NCBI GenBank assembly: GCA_041398565.1 | Contig: JAWKUN010000006.1 | Span: 186,001-250,000, forward strand | Source: DATGPD01 sp041398565 | GTDB lineage: Bacteria; Planctomycetota; UBA1135; UBA2386 | Length of the DNA stretch: 64,000 nt | Direction: 5' to 3' | In this document: piece by piece, positions 49,148-58,349 of the stretch | How positions within the stretch are numbered: position 1 is the stretch's first letter | How the letters are laid out: the number at the start of each line of letters is the position of its first letter | Position numbers and translations under genes: made by a program | Notes under the pieces: generated by a model | Seen by the model: only the letters and a program-made list of their open reading frames with translations | Database searches by the model: none | Told to the model about the DNA's origin: nothing

Positions 49148-49846
49148 CTATCCGTCCGTGCCGAGCCGCCCCGCGCGCTCGCCTTCGCCAACCTCCTCCT
49201 GACCCGCATCTTCGTCTCCCGGCAGCTCGTCGAAGATGGACCCCGGCAGCTGTGCCCGCAGCCGCGCCAGTGCCCGCGCGTAGCGCATGGTCACCGCGGT
49301 GGCTTTGAGCCCGAGGAGGGCCGCCACCACTTCGTTGCGCTGCTGCTCGATGCCGCGCAGCAGCAGGATCTCGCGGTCGATGGGCTCGAGGCCGTCGATC
49401 GCTTGCAGCACGGCGTGCCTCGTCTCGTGCCGGATCGCCTTGGTGACGATCCCGCTGGCGTCGACGGCGACCTCGTCCCAGGTCATCGCGGCCACCGGCG
49501 ATCCGCTGCGCAGGTGCTTCTTCAGCAGGTTGTTGGCCTTGTTGAGCAAGGTGGTGCTGAGGAAGCGGAGCAGCACGGGAGTGTGACGCCCGTCGCGCGC
49601 ACTGAGGTCGCCCAGGCGCGGCAGCAGGGTCAGCCACGCATCCTGCACCAGATCTTGGGGATCGCACGCGGCGCGCAGGCGCGGCCCCAAACGGTAGGAG
49701 ACCTGCGCCAGGAGCAGGGGCGACAGGCGTTCCACCAGCCAGGACAGGCTGTCGCCGTCGCCGGAGATCGCCCGGCGCACGTGGATGGTGGTCGCAGGCA
49801 GCGTGGGCCGTGGGTCCGGCTCGGGCAGCGGGGAAGACGACGACAT
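49148..49846 (-). CDS. ECF-type sigma factor
   Basis: 232 aa from the ATG at 49846. Region 2 is seen in LSWLVERLSPLLLAQVSYRL and ACDPQDLVQDAWLTLLPRL, region 4 in LEPIDREILLLRGIEQQRNE with a helix-turn-helix (VVAALLGLKATAVTMRYARAL). The pattern is that of the large ECF-like sigma factors of planctomycetes. It is divergent from the kinase gene at 49877, with 30 bp between the starts, so the two promoters must overlap. Its 3' end lies about 100 bp from the intI start; functional linkage to the integron is not implied. Confidence 0.88.
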   Translation of the reverse strand: MSSSSPLPEPDPRPTLPATTIHVRRAISGDGDSLSWLVERLSPLLLAQVSYRLGPRLRAACDPQDLVQDAWLTLLPRLGDLSARDGRHTPVLLRFLSTTLLNKANNLLKKHLRSGSPVAAMTWDEVAVDASGIVTKAIRHETRHAVLQAIDGLEPIDREILLLRGIEQQRNEVVAALLGLKATAVTMRYARALARLRAQLPGSIFDELPGDEDAGQEEVGEGERAGRLGTDG

Positions 49847-49876
49847 CGAAGCGAGGAAAGTATCCTAGCCAAACCC

Positions 49877-52800
49877 GTGAACTCCGCGCCGGCGCGGAGA
49901 TCGCCCATCCCGCCGACCCCCGTGCACCCCTTGCCCGAGTCCGAACACGCCGCCGTCGTGGCCGCGTTCCTGACGCGCTATGCCGCCGACCGCGATGCCG
50001 GACGGGTGCGGCAGCTCGAGGACTACCTGTCCGCCTTCCCCGGCTTCGAGGACGTGGTCGCCCGCGAGTTCGCCGACCTGCAGGCGGCCGAACCTGCGCC
50101 GGAGCGCGTGACCCTCGGTCCGTACGAGATCGTCGCCCGGCTCGGGCGCGGCGGCATGGGCGAGGTGTACCTCTGCGAGCAGCGCGTCCCCGTGCACCGT
50201 CGCGTGGCGGTCAAGGTCGTACGGCGCGGCATGGACACGGCGCTGATGATGCGCCGCTTCGCCGCCGAGCGGCAGGCGCTCGCGCGCCTCAGCCACCCGC
50301 ACATCGCGCGTGTGCTCGACGCCGGCTCCGCCGAGGACGGCGTGCCCTACTTCGTGATGGAGTACGTGGAGGGCGGCGTGCCGCTCACCACCTACTGCGA
50401 CGAGCGCGACCTCGACCTGCGCGCGCGCCTGGAGCTGTTCGCCGGCATCTGCGAAGGTGTCCACCACGCGCACCAGCGCAGCGTCGTCCACCGCGATCTC
50501 AAGCCCTCGAACATCCTGGTCACCGAGATCGACGGCAAACCCACGCCGAAGATCATCGACTTCGGCCTCGCCCGCGTGATCGAGCCGGGCCACGACGGCG
50601 CCTCGCTGCTGACCGGCCACGGCGACATCCTGGGCACGGTCGAATACATGAGCCCCGAGCAGGCCGACCCGGCGGGCCGCGCCCTCGACCTGCGTACCGA
50701 CGTCTACTCGCTCGGCGTCGTGCTGTACGAGCTGTTGACGCGGTCGCTGCCGTACGGCACCGCGCGCGGCGGGAGCTGGCTCGAGCTGGCGCGGCGCATC
50801 CGCGAGGACGATCCGCAGCGGCTCAGCGCCAAGATCCCGAGCCTGCGCGGCGATCTCGACTGGATCACGCACAAGGCACTCGAGAAGGAACCCGAACGAC
50901 GCTACCCGTCGGCGGCCGCGTTCGCCGACGACGTCCGCCGCTTCCTCGACCACCAGCCGGTGACGGCGGCGCAGCCGAGCGCGCTGTACCGGATGCGCAA
51001 GTTCGTGCGTCGCAACCGCCCTTTCGTGCTGGCGGTGAGCGCCGTGGTCCTCGTCCTCGCGGCCGCCGCCGCCGTGGCGACGACGCTGGCCATCGAGCGC
51101 GAGGCGCAGCGACAGCGCGCCGAAGAAGAGCTGCACGCCAGCCAGATCGAGCAGGGCCGCCTGCTGGCCAAGAGCAGCGAGCTGCGCGCGGCCGAGGAAC
51201 TGCTGTGGCGCGAGTTCCTGCAGCGTCCCGATTCCAAGCACGCCTACTGGGCGCTGTGGGACGTGTACCGCCGGTCGGGCTGCATCCAGACCGTGGCGGC
51301 GCACACCGGCCCCGTGCACGACGTCGCCTTCTGCGGCACCGACCAGATCGTCACCGGCGGCGAGGACGGCGCCGTCCGCATCTGGAGCTTCCCGGCGCTG
51401 CAGCTGGCGCGCGAGCTACAGGCTGCCGGCATCGATCCGGTGCGACGCGTCGCCGCCACCGCCGATGGCCATCACGTCGCCGCCGGCACGGTCGGCAATC
51501 GATGTTTGCTCTGGGACGCGAACCGCGGCGCGCCACGGGTCTGGGACCTCGGCAGCTCCGTCCAGAGTTTGGCCTTCTCGCCCGACGGCAGCCGTATCGC
51601 GCTGGGCGCCGGCGACACCGCCGAGATCCGTGACGTCGCCTCGGGCGACACCGTCGCGTCGTTGCCGCACGCCGAGCGCCGCGTCGACGTGGTGTGCTTC
51701 GGGCACGACGGCCACACGTTCGCCACCGCCAGCAGCAGCCGCGGCCACGGCGAGATCCGGGTGTGGCACGACGTCGCGCGCGACGCCGCGGTACTCGCCG
51801 AGCCGGTGGAGATCATGGCCTTGGCGTTCGGCGCCGACGACCGCTCGTTGTTCGCCGGCCTGCGCCACGGCGCGGTGTCGGCATGGAAGCTCGGCGACGG
51901 CGCGGGAACATCGACCCCGAGTCTGGTGCGCCGGCGCAAACGTGCCCTGCTCGGCAGCGTCGCCGACGTGATCGCGTCCGCCGACGACCTCATGGCCTGT
52001 GGCGGCTGGGGCGTGGAGACGCTCGAGCTCGACACCCTCGAGCCCGTGCGCCTCGTCTCGGCGGCCGGAGGGCAGGCGGCGCGCTCGGCCGACCAACGCT
52101 TCTTGGCGCTCGGCAGTTGGTCGGGCGAACTGCGCGCGTGGAGCCTGGCGGCGAACCCCGACACGTTCCTCCTGCGCTTCTCGGGCGGATCGTGTCCGGT
52201 AGCGGTCAGCCCCGACGGACTGTACGTGGCGACGCTGACGCTCACCGGCCCGGCCATCTGGTCGGCGGTCGACGGCGAGCTGCTGGCCAGGCTCGACGAC
52301 CTGACCGCCACGACCCTGGCCTTCCACCCTCGCCTGCCGCTCCTCGCCATCGGCACTGGCGAGAACCGCGTGCGGTTGGTGGAGCTGGCCACGCGCACCA
52401 CGCGCGAGATCGACGGCTTCGACGGCACCGTCGGGCTCAGCCGCACGCGCGCCACCTTCGACCCGAGCGGCGAGCTGCTGGCGTTTGCCGCCCCCGGCGG
52501 CGCCCTGTGCGTGCATCGCGTGGCCGACGGCAGCCTGGTGCGGCGGTGGCAACCCACCGACGAACAGACCATCTCCGTCCGCTTCAGCGCGCGCGGTCAG
52601 ATCGCGTCGGCACACCGTGGCGGCCGGGTGTTCCTGTTCGACGTCGGTGCCGATCGGCCGGTGCAGACGTTCGAGCTGGCGTCCTGCCCGTGGACGGTGG
52701 CGTTCGATCCGAGCGGCGTCTGGTTGGCGGCGTCCACCTGGTACGAGGCCGCCATGGTGTGGAACCTCGACAGCGGCGAGACGCGCGAACTGCGCGGCCA

Positions 52801-53284
52801 TCGCGGTCCCGTGTGGGAGGTGTGCTTCCACCCACAGGTCGCCGGCCTGATCGCCACCTCCGGCAATGACGGCAACACGGTGCTGTGGGACCTGGCGACC
52901 AGCCGGCGTCTGGTGACCCTGCAAGGCGCGCCGCGCGCGACCGGCACCGCGTTCACGCCCGATGGCAGCTCGCTGGTCGTCAGCTCGGAACGCGGCTGCA
53001 CCGTGACCGACCTGCGCTACCACGATCGCTTCGTCGCCGGCCAGGCCGAGCATCAGATCGCCAGCCTGGGGTCGCAGCTCGGACCCGAGGCCAGAATCGA
53101 AATCGTGCGCGCCCTGGCGCAGCAGGTGCTCGCCGCCCCTTGGCCGCGCATCGGACCCCAGGTCACGACACGACCGAAGCTGGCCGAGTGGCTCACGCCG
53201 TGGCGCACCGACGCGGAGCGCACGCCCGTCGAGACTCCCGCGACGAGCACGGCCGAGCCAACCCGGGTCGACGAGCGCCGCTGA
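49877..53284 (+). CDS. Transmembrane Ser/Thr protein kinase with WD40-like repeats
   Basis: 1135 aa from a GTG at 49877; a GTG at 49922 is an alternative, and the open frame further upstream is not coding. Kinase domain at about 75-360: LGRGGMGEVYLCE, VAVKVV, HRDLKPSN, IIDFGLA (canonical DFG) and TVEYMSPEQ. A transmembrane helix follows (FVLAVSAVVLVLAAAAAVATTLAI). The C-terminal 650 residues hold repeats with WD40 character (VHDVAFCGTDQIVTGGEDGAVRIW, VCFHPQVAGLIATSGNDGNTVLWD). It pairs with the divergent sigma factor gene, repeating the logic of the pair at 20.8-25.3 kb. Confidence 0.88.
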   Translation: MNSAPARRSPIPPTPVHPLPESEHAAVVAAFLTRYAADRDAGRVRQLEDYLSAFPGFEDVVAREFADLQAAEPAPERVTLGPYEIVARLGRGGMGEVYLCEQRVPVHRRVAVKVVRRGMDTALMMRRFAAERQALARLSHPHIARVLDAGSAEDGVPYFVMEYVEGGVPLTTYCDERDLDLRARLELFAGICEGVHHAHQRSVVHRDLKPSNILVTEIDGKPTPKIIDFGLARVIEPGHDGASLLTGHGDILGTVEYMSPEQADPAGRALDLRTDVYSLGVVLYELLTRSLPYGTARGGSWLELARRIREDDPQRLSAKIPSLRGDLDWITHKALEKEPERRYPSAAAFADDVRRFLDHQPVTAAQPSALYRMRKFVRRNRPFVLAVSAVVLVLAAAAAVATTLAIEREAQRQRAEEELHASQIEQGRLLAKSSELRAAEELLWREFLQRPDSKHAYWALWDVYRRSGCIQTVAAHTGPVHDVAFCGTDQIVTGGEDGAVRIWSFPALQLARELQAAGIDPVRRVAATADGHHVAAGTVGNRCLLWDANRGAPRVWDLGSSVQSLAFSPDGSRIALGAGDTAEIRDVASGDTVASLPHAERRVDVVCFGHDGHTFATASSSRGHGEIRVWHDVARDAAVLAEPVEIMALAFGADDRSLFAGLRHGAVSAWKLGDGAGTSTPSLVRRRKRALLGSVADVIASADDLMACGGWGVETLELDTLEPVRLVSAAGGQAARSADQRFLALGSWSGELRAWSLAANPDTFLLRFSGGSCPVAVSPDGLYVATLTLTGPAIWSAVDGELLARLDDLTATTLAFHPRLPLLAIGTGENRVRLVELATRTTREIDGFDGTVGLSRTRATFDPSGELLAFAAPGGALCVHRVADGSLVRRWQPTDEQTISVRFSARGQIASAHRGGRVFLFDVGADRPVQTFELASCPWTVAFDPSGVWLAASTWYEAAMVWNLDSGETRELRGHRGPVWEVCFHPQVAGLIATSGNDGNTVLWDLATSRRLVTLQGAPRATGTAFTPDGSSLVVSSERGCTVTDLRYHDRFVAGQAEHQIASLGSQLGPEARIEIVRALAQQVLAAPWPRIGPQVTTRPKLAEWLTPWRTDAERTPVETPATSTAEPTRVDERR

Positions 53285-53380
53285 CGACCGCACGCGGCGC
53301 GCGATCGAATCGGAAGGCACGAGAACCGGGTGAGCCGCCACCTTGCCGGCGACGCCGGCCGAGCATAATGCGGCCTCGCC

Positions 53381-55525
53381 ATGCCCACGCCGCCCGTTCC
53401 CGCGTCGAAGCCCAAGAGCAAGTGGCGCCGCCGCTTCCTCATCCTCGGAGTGCTCATGCTCGTGATCGGCGGCTGCGTCGCGGCGCTGCCGACGATCGCC
53501 TCCCTGCAGACCTTCAAGCCGCGGATCGAGAGCGAGCTGACGAAGACGCTCGGTGCGCCGGTGACGCTGCGCTCGTACAACGTCGGCTGGCTGTCCGGCG
53601 TGGCGATCGACGGCTTGGTCGTCGGGCAGCCGGCGGGTTTCGCCGCCGACCAGCCGAGCCTGTCGATCGAGCGCGTCCGGCTGCAGGTGGGGTGGCTGAA
53701 GGCGCTGCGCCAAGCCTTCGACGTGTCCGGCGAGATCGCCGGACTGCAGGTGCTGGTGATCCAAAAGGCCGACGGCACGACCAACCTCGAGGCACTCGGC
53801 CCGGCGGACGCGCACCGGGAGCGTCGCGACGGCAGGGACCGCGATGCCGGCAGCGACGGCGAGCGCACCGCGGACCTGCTGCGCCGCCTGCGAGCCGACT
53901 TCGCGTTGCGCGACGCCAGCATCGACGTCGTGCACGAGGAGAAGGGCAAGCTCGAGTCGATCCGCCGCCTCGACGCCACCCTCGACAAGCGCTTCGGTTC
54001 GACCGACTTCAAGCTGTCGCTCGCCGCCGAGCTGGCCGGGACCGACGCCGGCAAGCCGCCGGGCAAGCTCGACCTCGCCGCCGACGTCGACGCCTCGCTC
54101 GAGCGCCCCATCGACGTGCAGTTCACCTCGGCCGGCTTCGACCTGGCGCGCTACAAGCCACTGCTCGACTCCTTCCTCGGTGCCGGGCAGCTGACGGAGC
54201 TCGCCGGCGTGCTCGACGGCACCATCAAGGCGCGCATCGAGAACCTCGACACCGTGCACGTGCAGGGCGCGCTCACCGTCGACCAGCCGCATCTCGCGGG
54301 CTTGCTGCTGCAGGGAATGGACGTGCAGGCGGCGCGGTGGGTCGTCAGCCCGAACATGCAGATCGACCTGAAGGGGGGCGGAGCCGCCCCGCGCGCCGAT
54401 CTCGACGGCTTCGGCGTCGACCTCGGCTTCCTGCAGGTACGCGGCGTCAAGGCCGCCGACGCGAGCACCCTCTTTGCAGGCGCCCAGGCCCTGGCTCTCG
54501 ACTTCGACGTCGATCTGCAGGCGCTCGGCAAGTTCGGCGGACCGGTGCCGGCCCAGCTCGGCGCGCAGGCCGGCCGCCTGCAGGGGCGTGCGGCGCTGCA
54601 GGTGCCGGCGGGTGGCTTCGCCGTCGACGACGTCATGGCCTTCGTGTCGAGCTCGGTGCACGTCGATGCCCACGCCACGGTCCCGAGCCTCGGCATCGGC
54701 TCGGCGTCATCGCTGCTCGGCCTCGACCTCGGGATCAAGCTCCAGGACGGCAACGTCCAGGTCGGCCTCGCCCCGGGAGCCAGTCTCAACGGTGGTCCCC
54801 TCGAACTCAGCGCAGCACTCGACCTCAAGCAGGGCACCTGGCCGGTGAGCCTGCAAGCCGGCGTCCGCGACAGCAGCTTGGTCGCGGACTCGTTGCAGGC
54901 GCTGCAGTACGCGGTGCCGCTGTTCGCGGGCCTGGCGCAGCAGGCCGGCGTCGAGATCGCCGGGCTTGGCAGCATGAACCTGACGCTGAGCGGGCCCGGA
55001 CAGAAGGACGAAGGCGAATCGTGGCTGCGGTGGCTCAACCACTGGACCGGCAACGGCACGCTCGCCCTCGCCGAAGGCGCCGTGCGGCCGGCCGCGGCGT
55101 TCGCGGCGCTGGCACAGTTCGCCGACCCCGAGTCCGGCGGCAAGCTCGCGTTCAAGGACATCGGCACGCAGTTCAACCTGCGCGCCGGCGGGGTCGAGAC
55201 GGCGCTGGCCAAGATCGACGTCAAGGGCAAGAAGATCGGCGTGCGTGGCAAGACCATGCTCGACGGCAGCATGGACCACAAGCTCGACCTCACCGACCTG
55301 CTGGCCGGACACAAGGACGGCGACAAGGTGTTGGCGTTCTTGAAGGGCACGCCGATCGAAGCGGCGATCACCGGCACGCTCACTGCGCCGAAGCTGGCGA
55401 TGCCCGACCTGCAGAAGTTGTTCACCGACGCGCTCAAGAACGCGGCGCAGGATCAGCTGCAGAAGGGGGCGCAGGACCTGCTGAAGAAGGGCCTCGACGA
55501 CCTGTTCAAGAAGAAGAAGGAGTAG
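53381..55525 (+). CDS. AsmA-like envelope protein
   Basis: 714 aa with a single N-terminal transmembrane helix (FLILGVLMLVIGGCVAAL) after a basic stretch. The segment LQTFKPRIESELTKTLGAPVTLRSYNVGWLSGVAIDGLVV is the typical opening of AsmA/YhdP-like proteins, and long beta-strand repeats follow to a C-terminal FTDALKNAAQDQLQKGAQDLL with KKKKE tail. AsmA-like proteins span the periplasm and are involved in lipid transport to the outer membrane. The start is the ATG at 53381. Confidence 0.75.
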   Translation: MPTPPVPASKPKSKWRRRFLILGVLMLVIGGCVAALPTIASLQTFKPRIESELTKTLGAPVTLRSYNVGWLSGVAIDGLVVGQPAGFAADQPSLSIERVRLQVGWLKALRQAFDVSGEIAGLQVLVIQKADGTTNLEALGPADAHRERRDGRDRDAGSDGERTADLLRRLRADFALRDASIDVVHEEKGKLESIRRLDATLDKRFGSTDFKLSLAAELAGTDAGKPPGKLDLAADVDASLERPIDVQFTSAGFDLARYKPLLDSFLGAGQLTELAGVLDGTIKARIENLDTVHVQGALTVDQPHLAGLLLQGMDVQAARWVVSPNMQIDLKGGGAAPRADLDGFGVDLGFLQVRGVKAADASTLFAGAQALALDFDVDLQALGKFGGPVPAQLGAQAGRLQGRAALQVPAGGFAVDDVMAFVSSSVHVDAHATVPSLGIGSASSLLGLDLGIKLQDGNVQVGLAPGASLNGGPLELSAALDLKQGTWPVSLQAGVRDSSLVADSLQALQYAVPLFAGLAQQAGVEIAGLGSMNLTLSGPGQKDEGESWLRWLNHWTGNGTLALAEGAVRPAAAFAALAQFADPESGGKLAFKDIGTQFNLRAGGVETALAKIDVKGKKIGVRGKTMLDGSMDHKLDLTDLLAGHKDGDKVLAFLKGTPIEAAITGTLTAPKLAMPDLQKLFTDALKNAAQDQLQKGAQDLLKKGLDDLFKKKKE

Positions 55526-55801
55526 ACGACCCGTCGACCGCGGCCACGCGCGTTCTCGGCCGCCGAACTCGTGGTGGTGGCCACCTGTTTCCGCGCGACG
55601 AGTCGGGTGCGGCATCGACGATCGGAGGGTGGATCCCGAAATCCGACTTCGCCCGGCGACGGCAGCTCACGACGACCGGCGCCCGCAAAGCCTCGACGCG
55701 ACGCGATCCCGAGGCGCAGCCGCGTCTCGGTTCGGGACTCGACTCGGGTGCGAGTGCCCTCGCCACACGCGCGCGCCGGCCAGCGCGCCGATAGAGGGTC
55801 C

Positions 55802-56179
55802 ATGGAGCGCAGGGACAAGGTCTTCTTCGTGCTGCTGCTCGGTGGCTTGGGCTACGGCGGCTACCAGAACCGCGAGTTCATCGAGCAGAAGCTCGGGCTC
55901 GACGACCTCGCGCCGGGTCGCATCAAGGCAGTCGATCTCTGCAAGCACGCGTTCACCCTCGACCGCGTCCGCCCCAACTGGGTGGTCCTCGAGGGCTGGC
56001 TGCACGACGGCCAGATCGAGGAGGACGGCGAGCTGTGGACCGCACAACGCGTAGCCGGCGACGACTTCCGTGTGCTGTGCCGCTACAAGCGAGACGGCGA
56101 AGTGCAACTGCACCGCTTCGCCGTCGACACCGCGAGCGGTGGCGTACGCGTCGAAGAGGACGCGGGGCCGCCGCGGTAG
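55802..56179 (+). CDS. Small membrane-anchored protein
   Basis: 125 aa from the ATG at 55802. An N-terminal helix (VFFVLLLGGLGYGGYQ) anchors a small extracytoplasmic domain made mainly of beta strands (KAVDLCKHAFTLDRVRPNWVV, EDGELWTAQRVAGDDFRVLC). It follows the AsmA-like gene on the same strand after 276 bp. Family not recognised. Confidence 0.55.
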   Translation: MERRDKVFFVLLLGGLGYGGYQNREFIEQKLGLDDLAPGRIKAVDLCKHAFTLDRVRPNWVVLEGWLHDGQIEEDGELWTAQRVAGDDFRVLCRYKRDGEVQLHRFAVDTASGGVRVEEDAGPPR

Positions 56180-56425
56180 CAGGCTCGCTGCCGAGTTCGA
56201 ACACCGGGCGCGCTCGGACTCGTCGGCGGCCGTCTCGCATCGGCTTGGCATTCGTTCCCGGTGGACGCAAGGCGCCATGAGTCCGTAGCGCAACTCCCGA
56301 GAGCGCGCGCGGCCACGGCAACGCCGAGAAGGGCCGGCTTCCGGTGATGTCGCCGGCGCTGCAGAACGCGAGGCCATGGGTCGGGCCGACCCCGCTACTC
56401 TCCCGCGCTTCCTGGCAGTCGAGCC

Positions 56426-57010
56426 GTGATGGTCGAGTTCCTGCACGCGATGCTCCGAGCCTTGTGGCTGTTCGCGCCGCTCCTGTTCGCTGCGGCGGTG
56501 GCCGCGGTCGTGCAAAGGCGGAACCTGCTGCGCTGGGCGCGGCGTCCGGTCGACGGCGGCCTCGAGTGGCGCGGTCGGCGAGTCTTCGGCGACAACAAGA
56601 CTTGGCGCGGCTTCCTGGTCGCCATCGTCGGCGGCGCCGCGTTCGCCCTCCTCCAGAAGCACGCGGTCGGCAGCGCCGCGGCGGGCGTGCTCGTCGTCGA
56701 CTGGAACATCGTGCCCGCGGCGCTCTTCGGTGCTGCGATGGGGCTCGGTGCCATGTTGGGCGAACTGCCGAACTCGTTCGTCAAGCGCCGCCTCGCCATC
56801 GCGCCGGGTACGGCAACCACCGGCACCTGGTCGGTCGTGTTCTACGTGTGGGACCAGGTCGACTTGCTCACGGGAGCCTGGCCGCTGATCTGGATGTGGG
56901 TCCACCCCCGGCCTCTCCTGGTCGCTGCCAGCTTCGCCCTGGCACTCGTCGTGCATCCCGTGCTGTCGTTGATGGGCTGGCTTCTGGGCGCGCGCATCAG
57001 CGCCCGCTGA
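56426..57010 (+). CDS. CarS/DUF46-like integral membrane protein
   Basis: 194 aa with about five transmembrane helices. Motifs GDNKTWRGF near the N-terminal third and LGELPNSFVKRRL in the middle match the DUF46 family, whose archaeal members (CarS) make CDP-archaeol from CTP and an unsaturated archaetidic acid. Bacterial members occur in several phyla. The substrate here is unknown, presumably a polar lipid precursor. An adjacent ATG at 56429 is an equally good start. Confidence 0.75.
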   Translation: MMVEFLHAMLRALWLFAPLLFAAAVAAVVQRRNLLRWARRPVDGGLEWRGRRVFGDNKTWRGFLVAIVGGAAFALLQKHAVGSAAAGVLVVDWNIVPAALFGAAMGLGAMLGELPNSFVKRRLAIAPGTATTGTWSVVFYVWDQVDLLTGAWPLIWMWVHPRPLLVAASFALALVVHPVLSLMGWLLGARISAR

Positions 57011-57146
57011 CCGGGCACCCGGCCACGGTTCCGCCCAGCGCGTGCGTCCGGGACAGCGGAAGGCCCGTAGCAAGGAGGCTCGGCGGTCCGCGCAACGCGA
57101 CGCTCGAAGCACTATGGTGGTCGTCCGTTTCCACCTCCCGCTCACG

Positions 57147-58349
57147 ATGACCAACCCATTCGAAGCCCTCAAGCAGCAGAACGACGCCGTCGTCCTCGGC
57201 GCCGAACTCGCAGGCAGCGGCGTCGTCCCCGGCTGGCCGATGCACGCGGTGTTCGAGTTCACCGGTGCCTGCAACCTGCACTGCTTCATGTGCGGCTTCG
57301 AGATGCTGCGCGACGAGCTGCGGGAGCAGGGGCGCACCAAGTTCACGATGCCGGTGGACATGTTCCGGCTGATCGTGAAGGCAGCGTTCCCGCACATCCG
57401 CACGGTGAACCCGACGCTGGGCGGCGAGCCGTTCCTGGTGCCCTACTTCGACGAGTTCGTGCACGAGGTCGAAAAGCACGGCTGCAAGGTGGAGATGTAC
57501 ACCAACGGCATGCTGATGCACGGCGAGCGCCTGCGCGCACTCATGCCGCACTTGGCGCACCTGACCGTGTCGTTCGACGGCGCGACGAAGGCGACCTTCG
57601 AGCACGTCCGCGGCGGTGCCGACTTCGACCAGATCCTCGCCAACGTGGCCGAGTTCGCCGCCCTGCGTCGCGAGCTCGGTCTGCGGCGGCGCGTGCGCTT
57701 CGGGTTCAATGTGGTGATCATGCGCGAGAACCTCGACGAGCTGGCACGGATCGTCGAGATCGCGGCGGCGAACGACGTCGACGTCGTCACCGGGTGCTTC
57801 GTGATCGAAACCAGCAAGACCGTGGCCCAATCGTCGCCCACCAAGTGCCCGGCACGCACCAACGCGGCACTGGCCGAGGCACGCGCGACGGCGGCGCGGC
57901 TCGGGATGCGGCTCGAGTTCCCTCTCGACCTGCCGGTCGAGGACGGTGACGCGAAGGCGAGTCCGAGTCCGCCGCCGCCCACCGAAGTGTCGGCGAACGC
58001 GTCCGCCGCTGCGACGCCACCCGAGGAGCTCCCGCCGATCTCGGGCAACGGTCCGCCGCCCGGCTACGCCGGCGCCTACTACTGCGACATGGCGTGGCGC
58101 AAGGTGTTCGTCGGCGTCAACGGCGAGGTGATGCCGTGCTGCTCGCCGACGCGCCCCATTCTCGGCAATGCCTTCCAGCAGCCGTTCGAGGACATCTGGA
58201 ACGGTGCGGAATACCGCCGCCTGCGCGAGGGGCTCTTCTCAGGACAGCTCACGGGCTACTGCCGCGGCTGCCCGTACCTGCAGCAAGCGGGGGCTCTGCC
58301 CTACGACAGCACCCCCGCCGGCGGCGCGAGCACTAGTCGAAGCGAGTGA
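57147..58349 (+). CDS. Radical SAM protein with SPASM-like C-terminal cluster
   Basis: 400 aa from the ATG at 57147 (an upstream ATG at 57114 is possible). The 4Fe-4S/SAM motif CNLHCFMC (CxxxCxxC) lies at about residue 43-50, followed by TLGGEPFL and YTNGMLM. The C-terminal part carries YYCDMAWRKVFVGVNGEVMPCC and YCRGCPYLQ, as in SPASM domains binding extra Fe-S clusters. A Pro/Ala-rich linker interrupts the two. Such proteins modify peptides or metabolites by radical chemistry; no peptide substrate gene is seen nearby. Its end overlaps the next convergent gene by 17 bp. Confidence 0.85.
   Translation: MTNPFEALKQQNDAVVLGAELAGSGVVPGWPMHAVFEFTGACNLHCFMCGFEMLRDELREQGRTKFTMPVDMFRLIVKAAFPHIRTVNPTLGGEPFLVPYFDEFVHEVEKHGCKVEMYTNGMLMHGERLRALMPHLAHLTVSFDGATKATFEHVRGGADFDQILANVAEFAALRRELGLRRRVRFGFNVVIMRENLDELARIVEIAAANDVDVVTGCFVIETSKTVAQSSPTKCPARTNAALAEARATAARLGMRLEFPLDLPVEDGDAKASPSPPPPTEVSANASAAATPPEELPPISGNGPPPGYAGAYYCDMAWRKVFVGVNGEVMPCCSPTRPILGNAFQQPFEDIWNGAEYRRLREGLFSGQLTGYCRGCPYLQQAGALPYDSTPAGGASTSRSE

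Noticed and set aside
48743..49876. An N-terminal extension of the WD40-like kinase gene by up to 378 codons.
   Set aside because: The extension would overlap intI and the sigma factor gene and has Arg/Ala-rich shadow composition; a GTG at 49877 fits the family.
51416..54673. A 1085-codon minus-strand frame across the end of the WD40-like kinase and the AsmA-like gene.
   Set aside because: It spans two well-supported plus-strand genes and has no recognisable domain.
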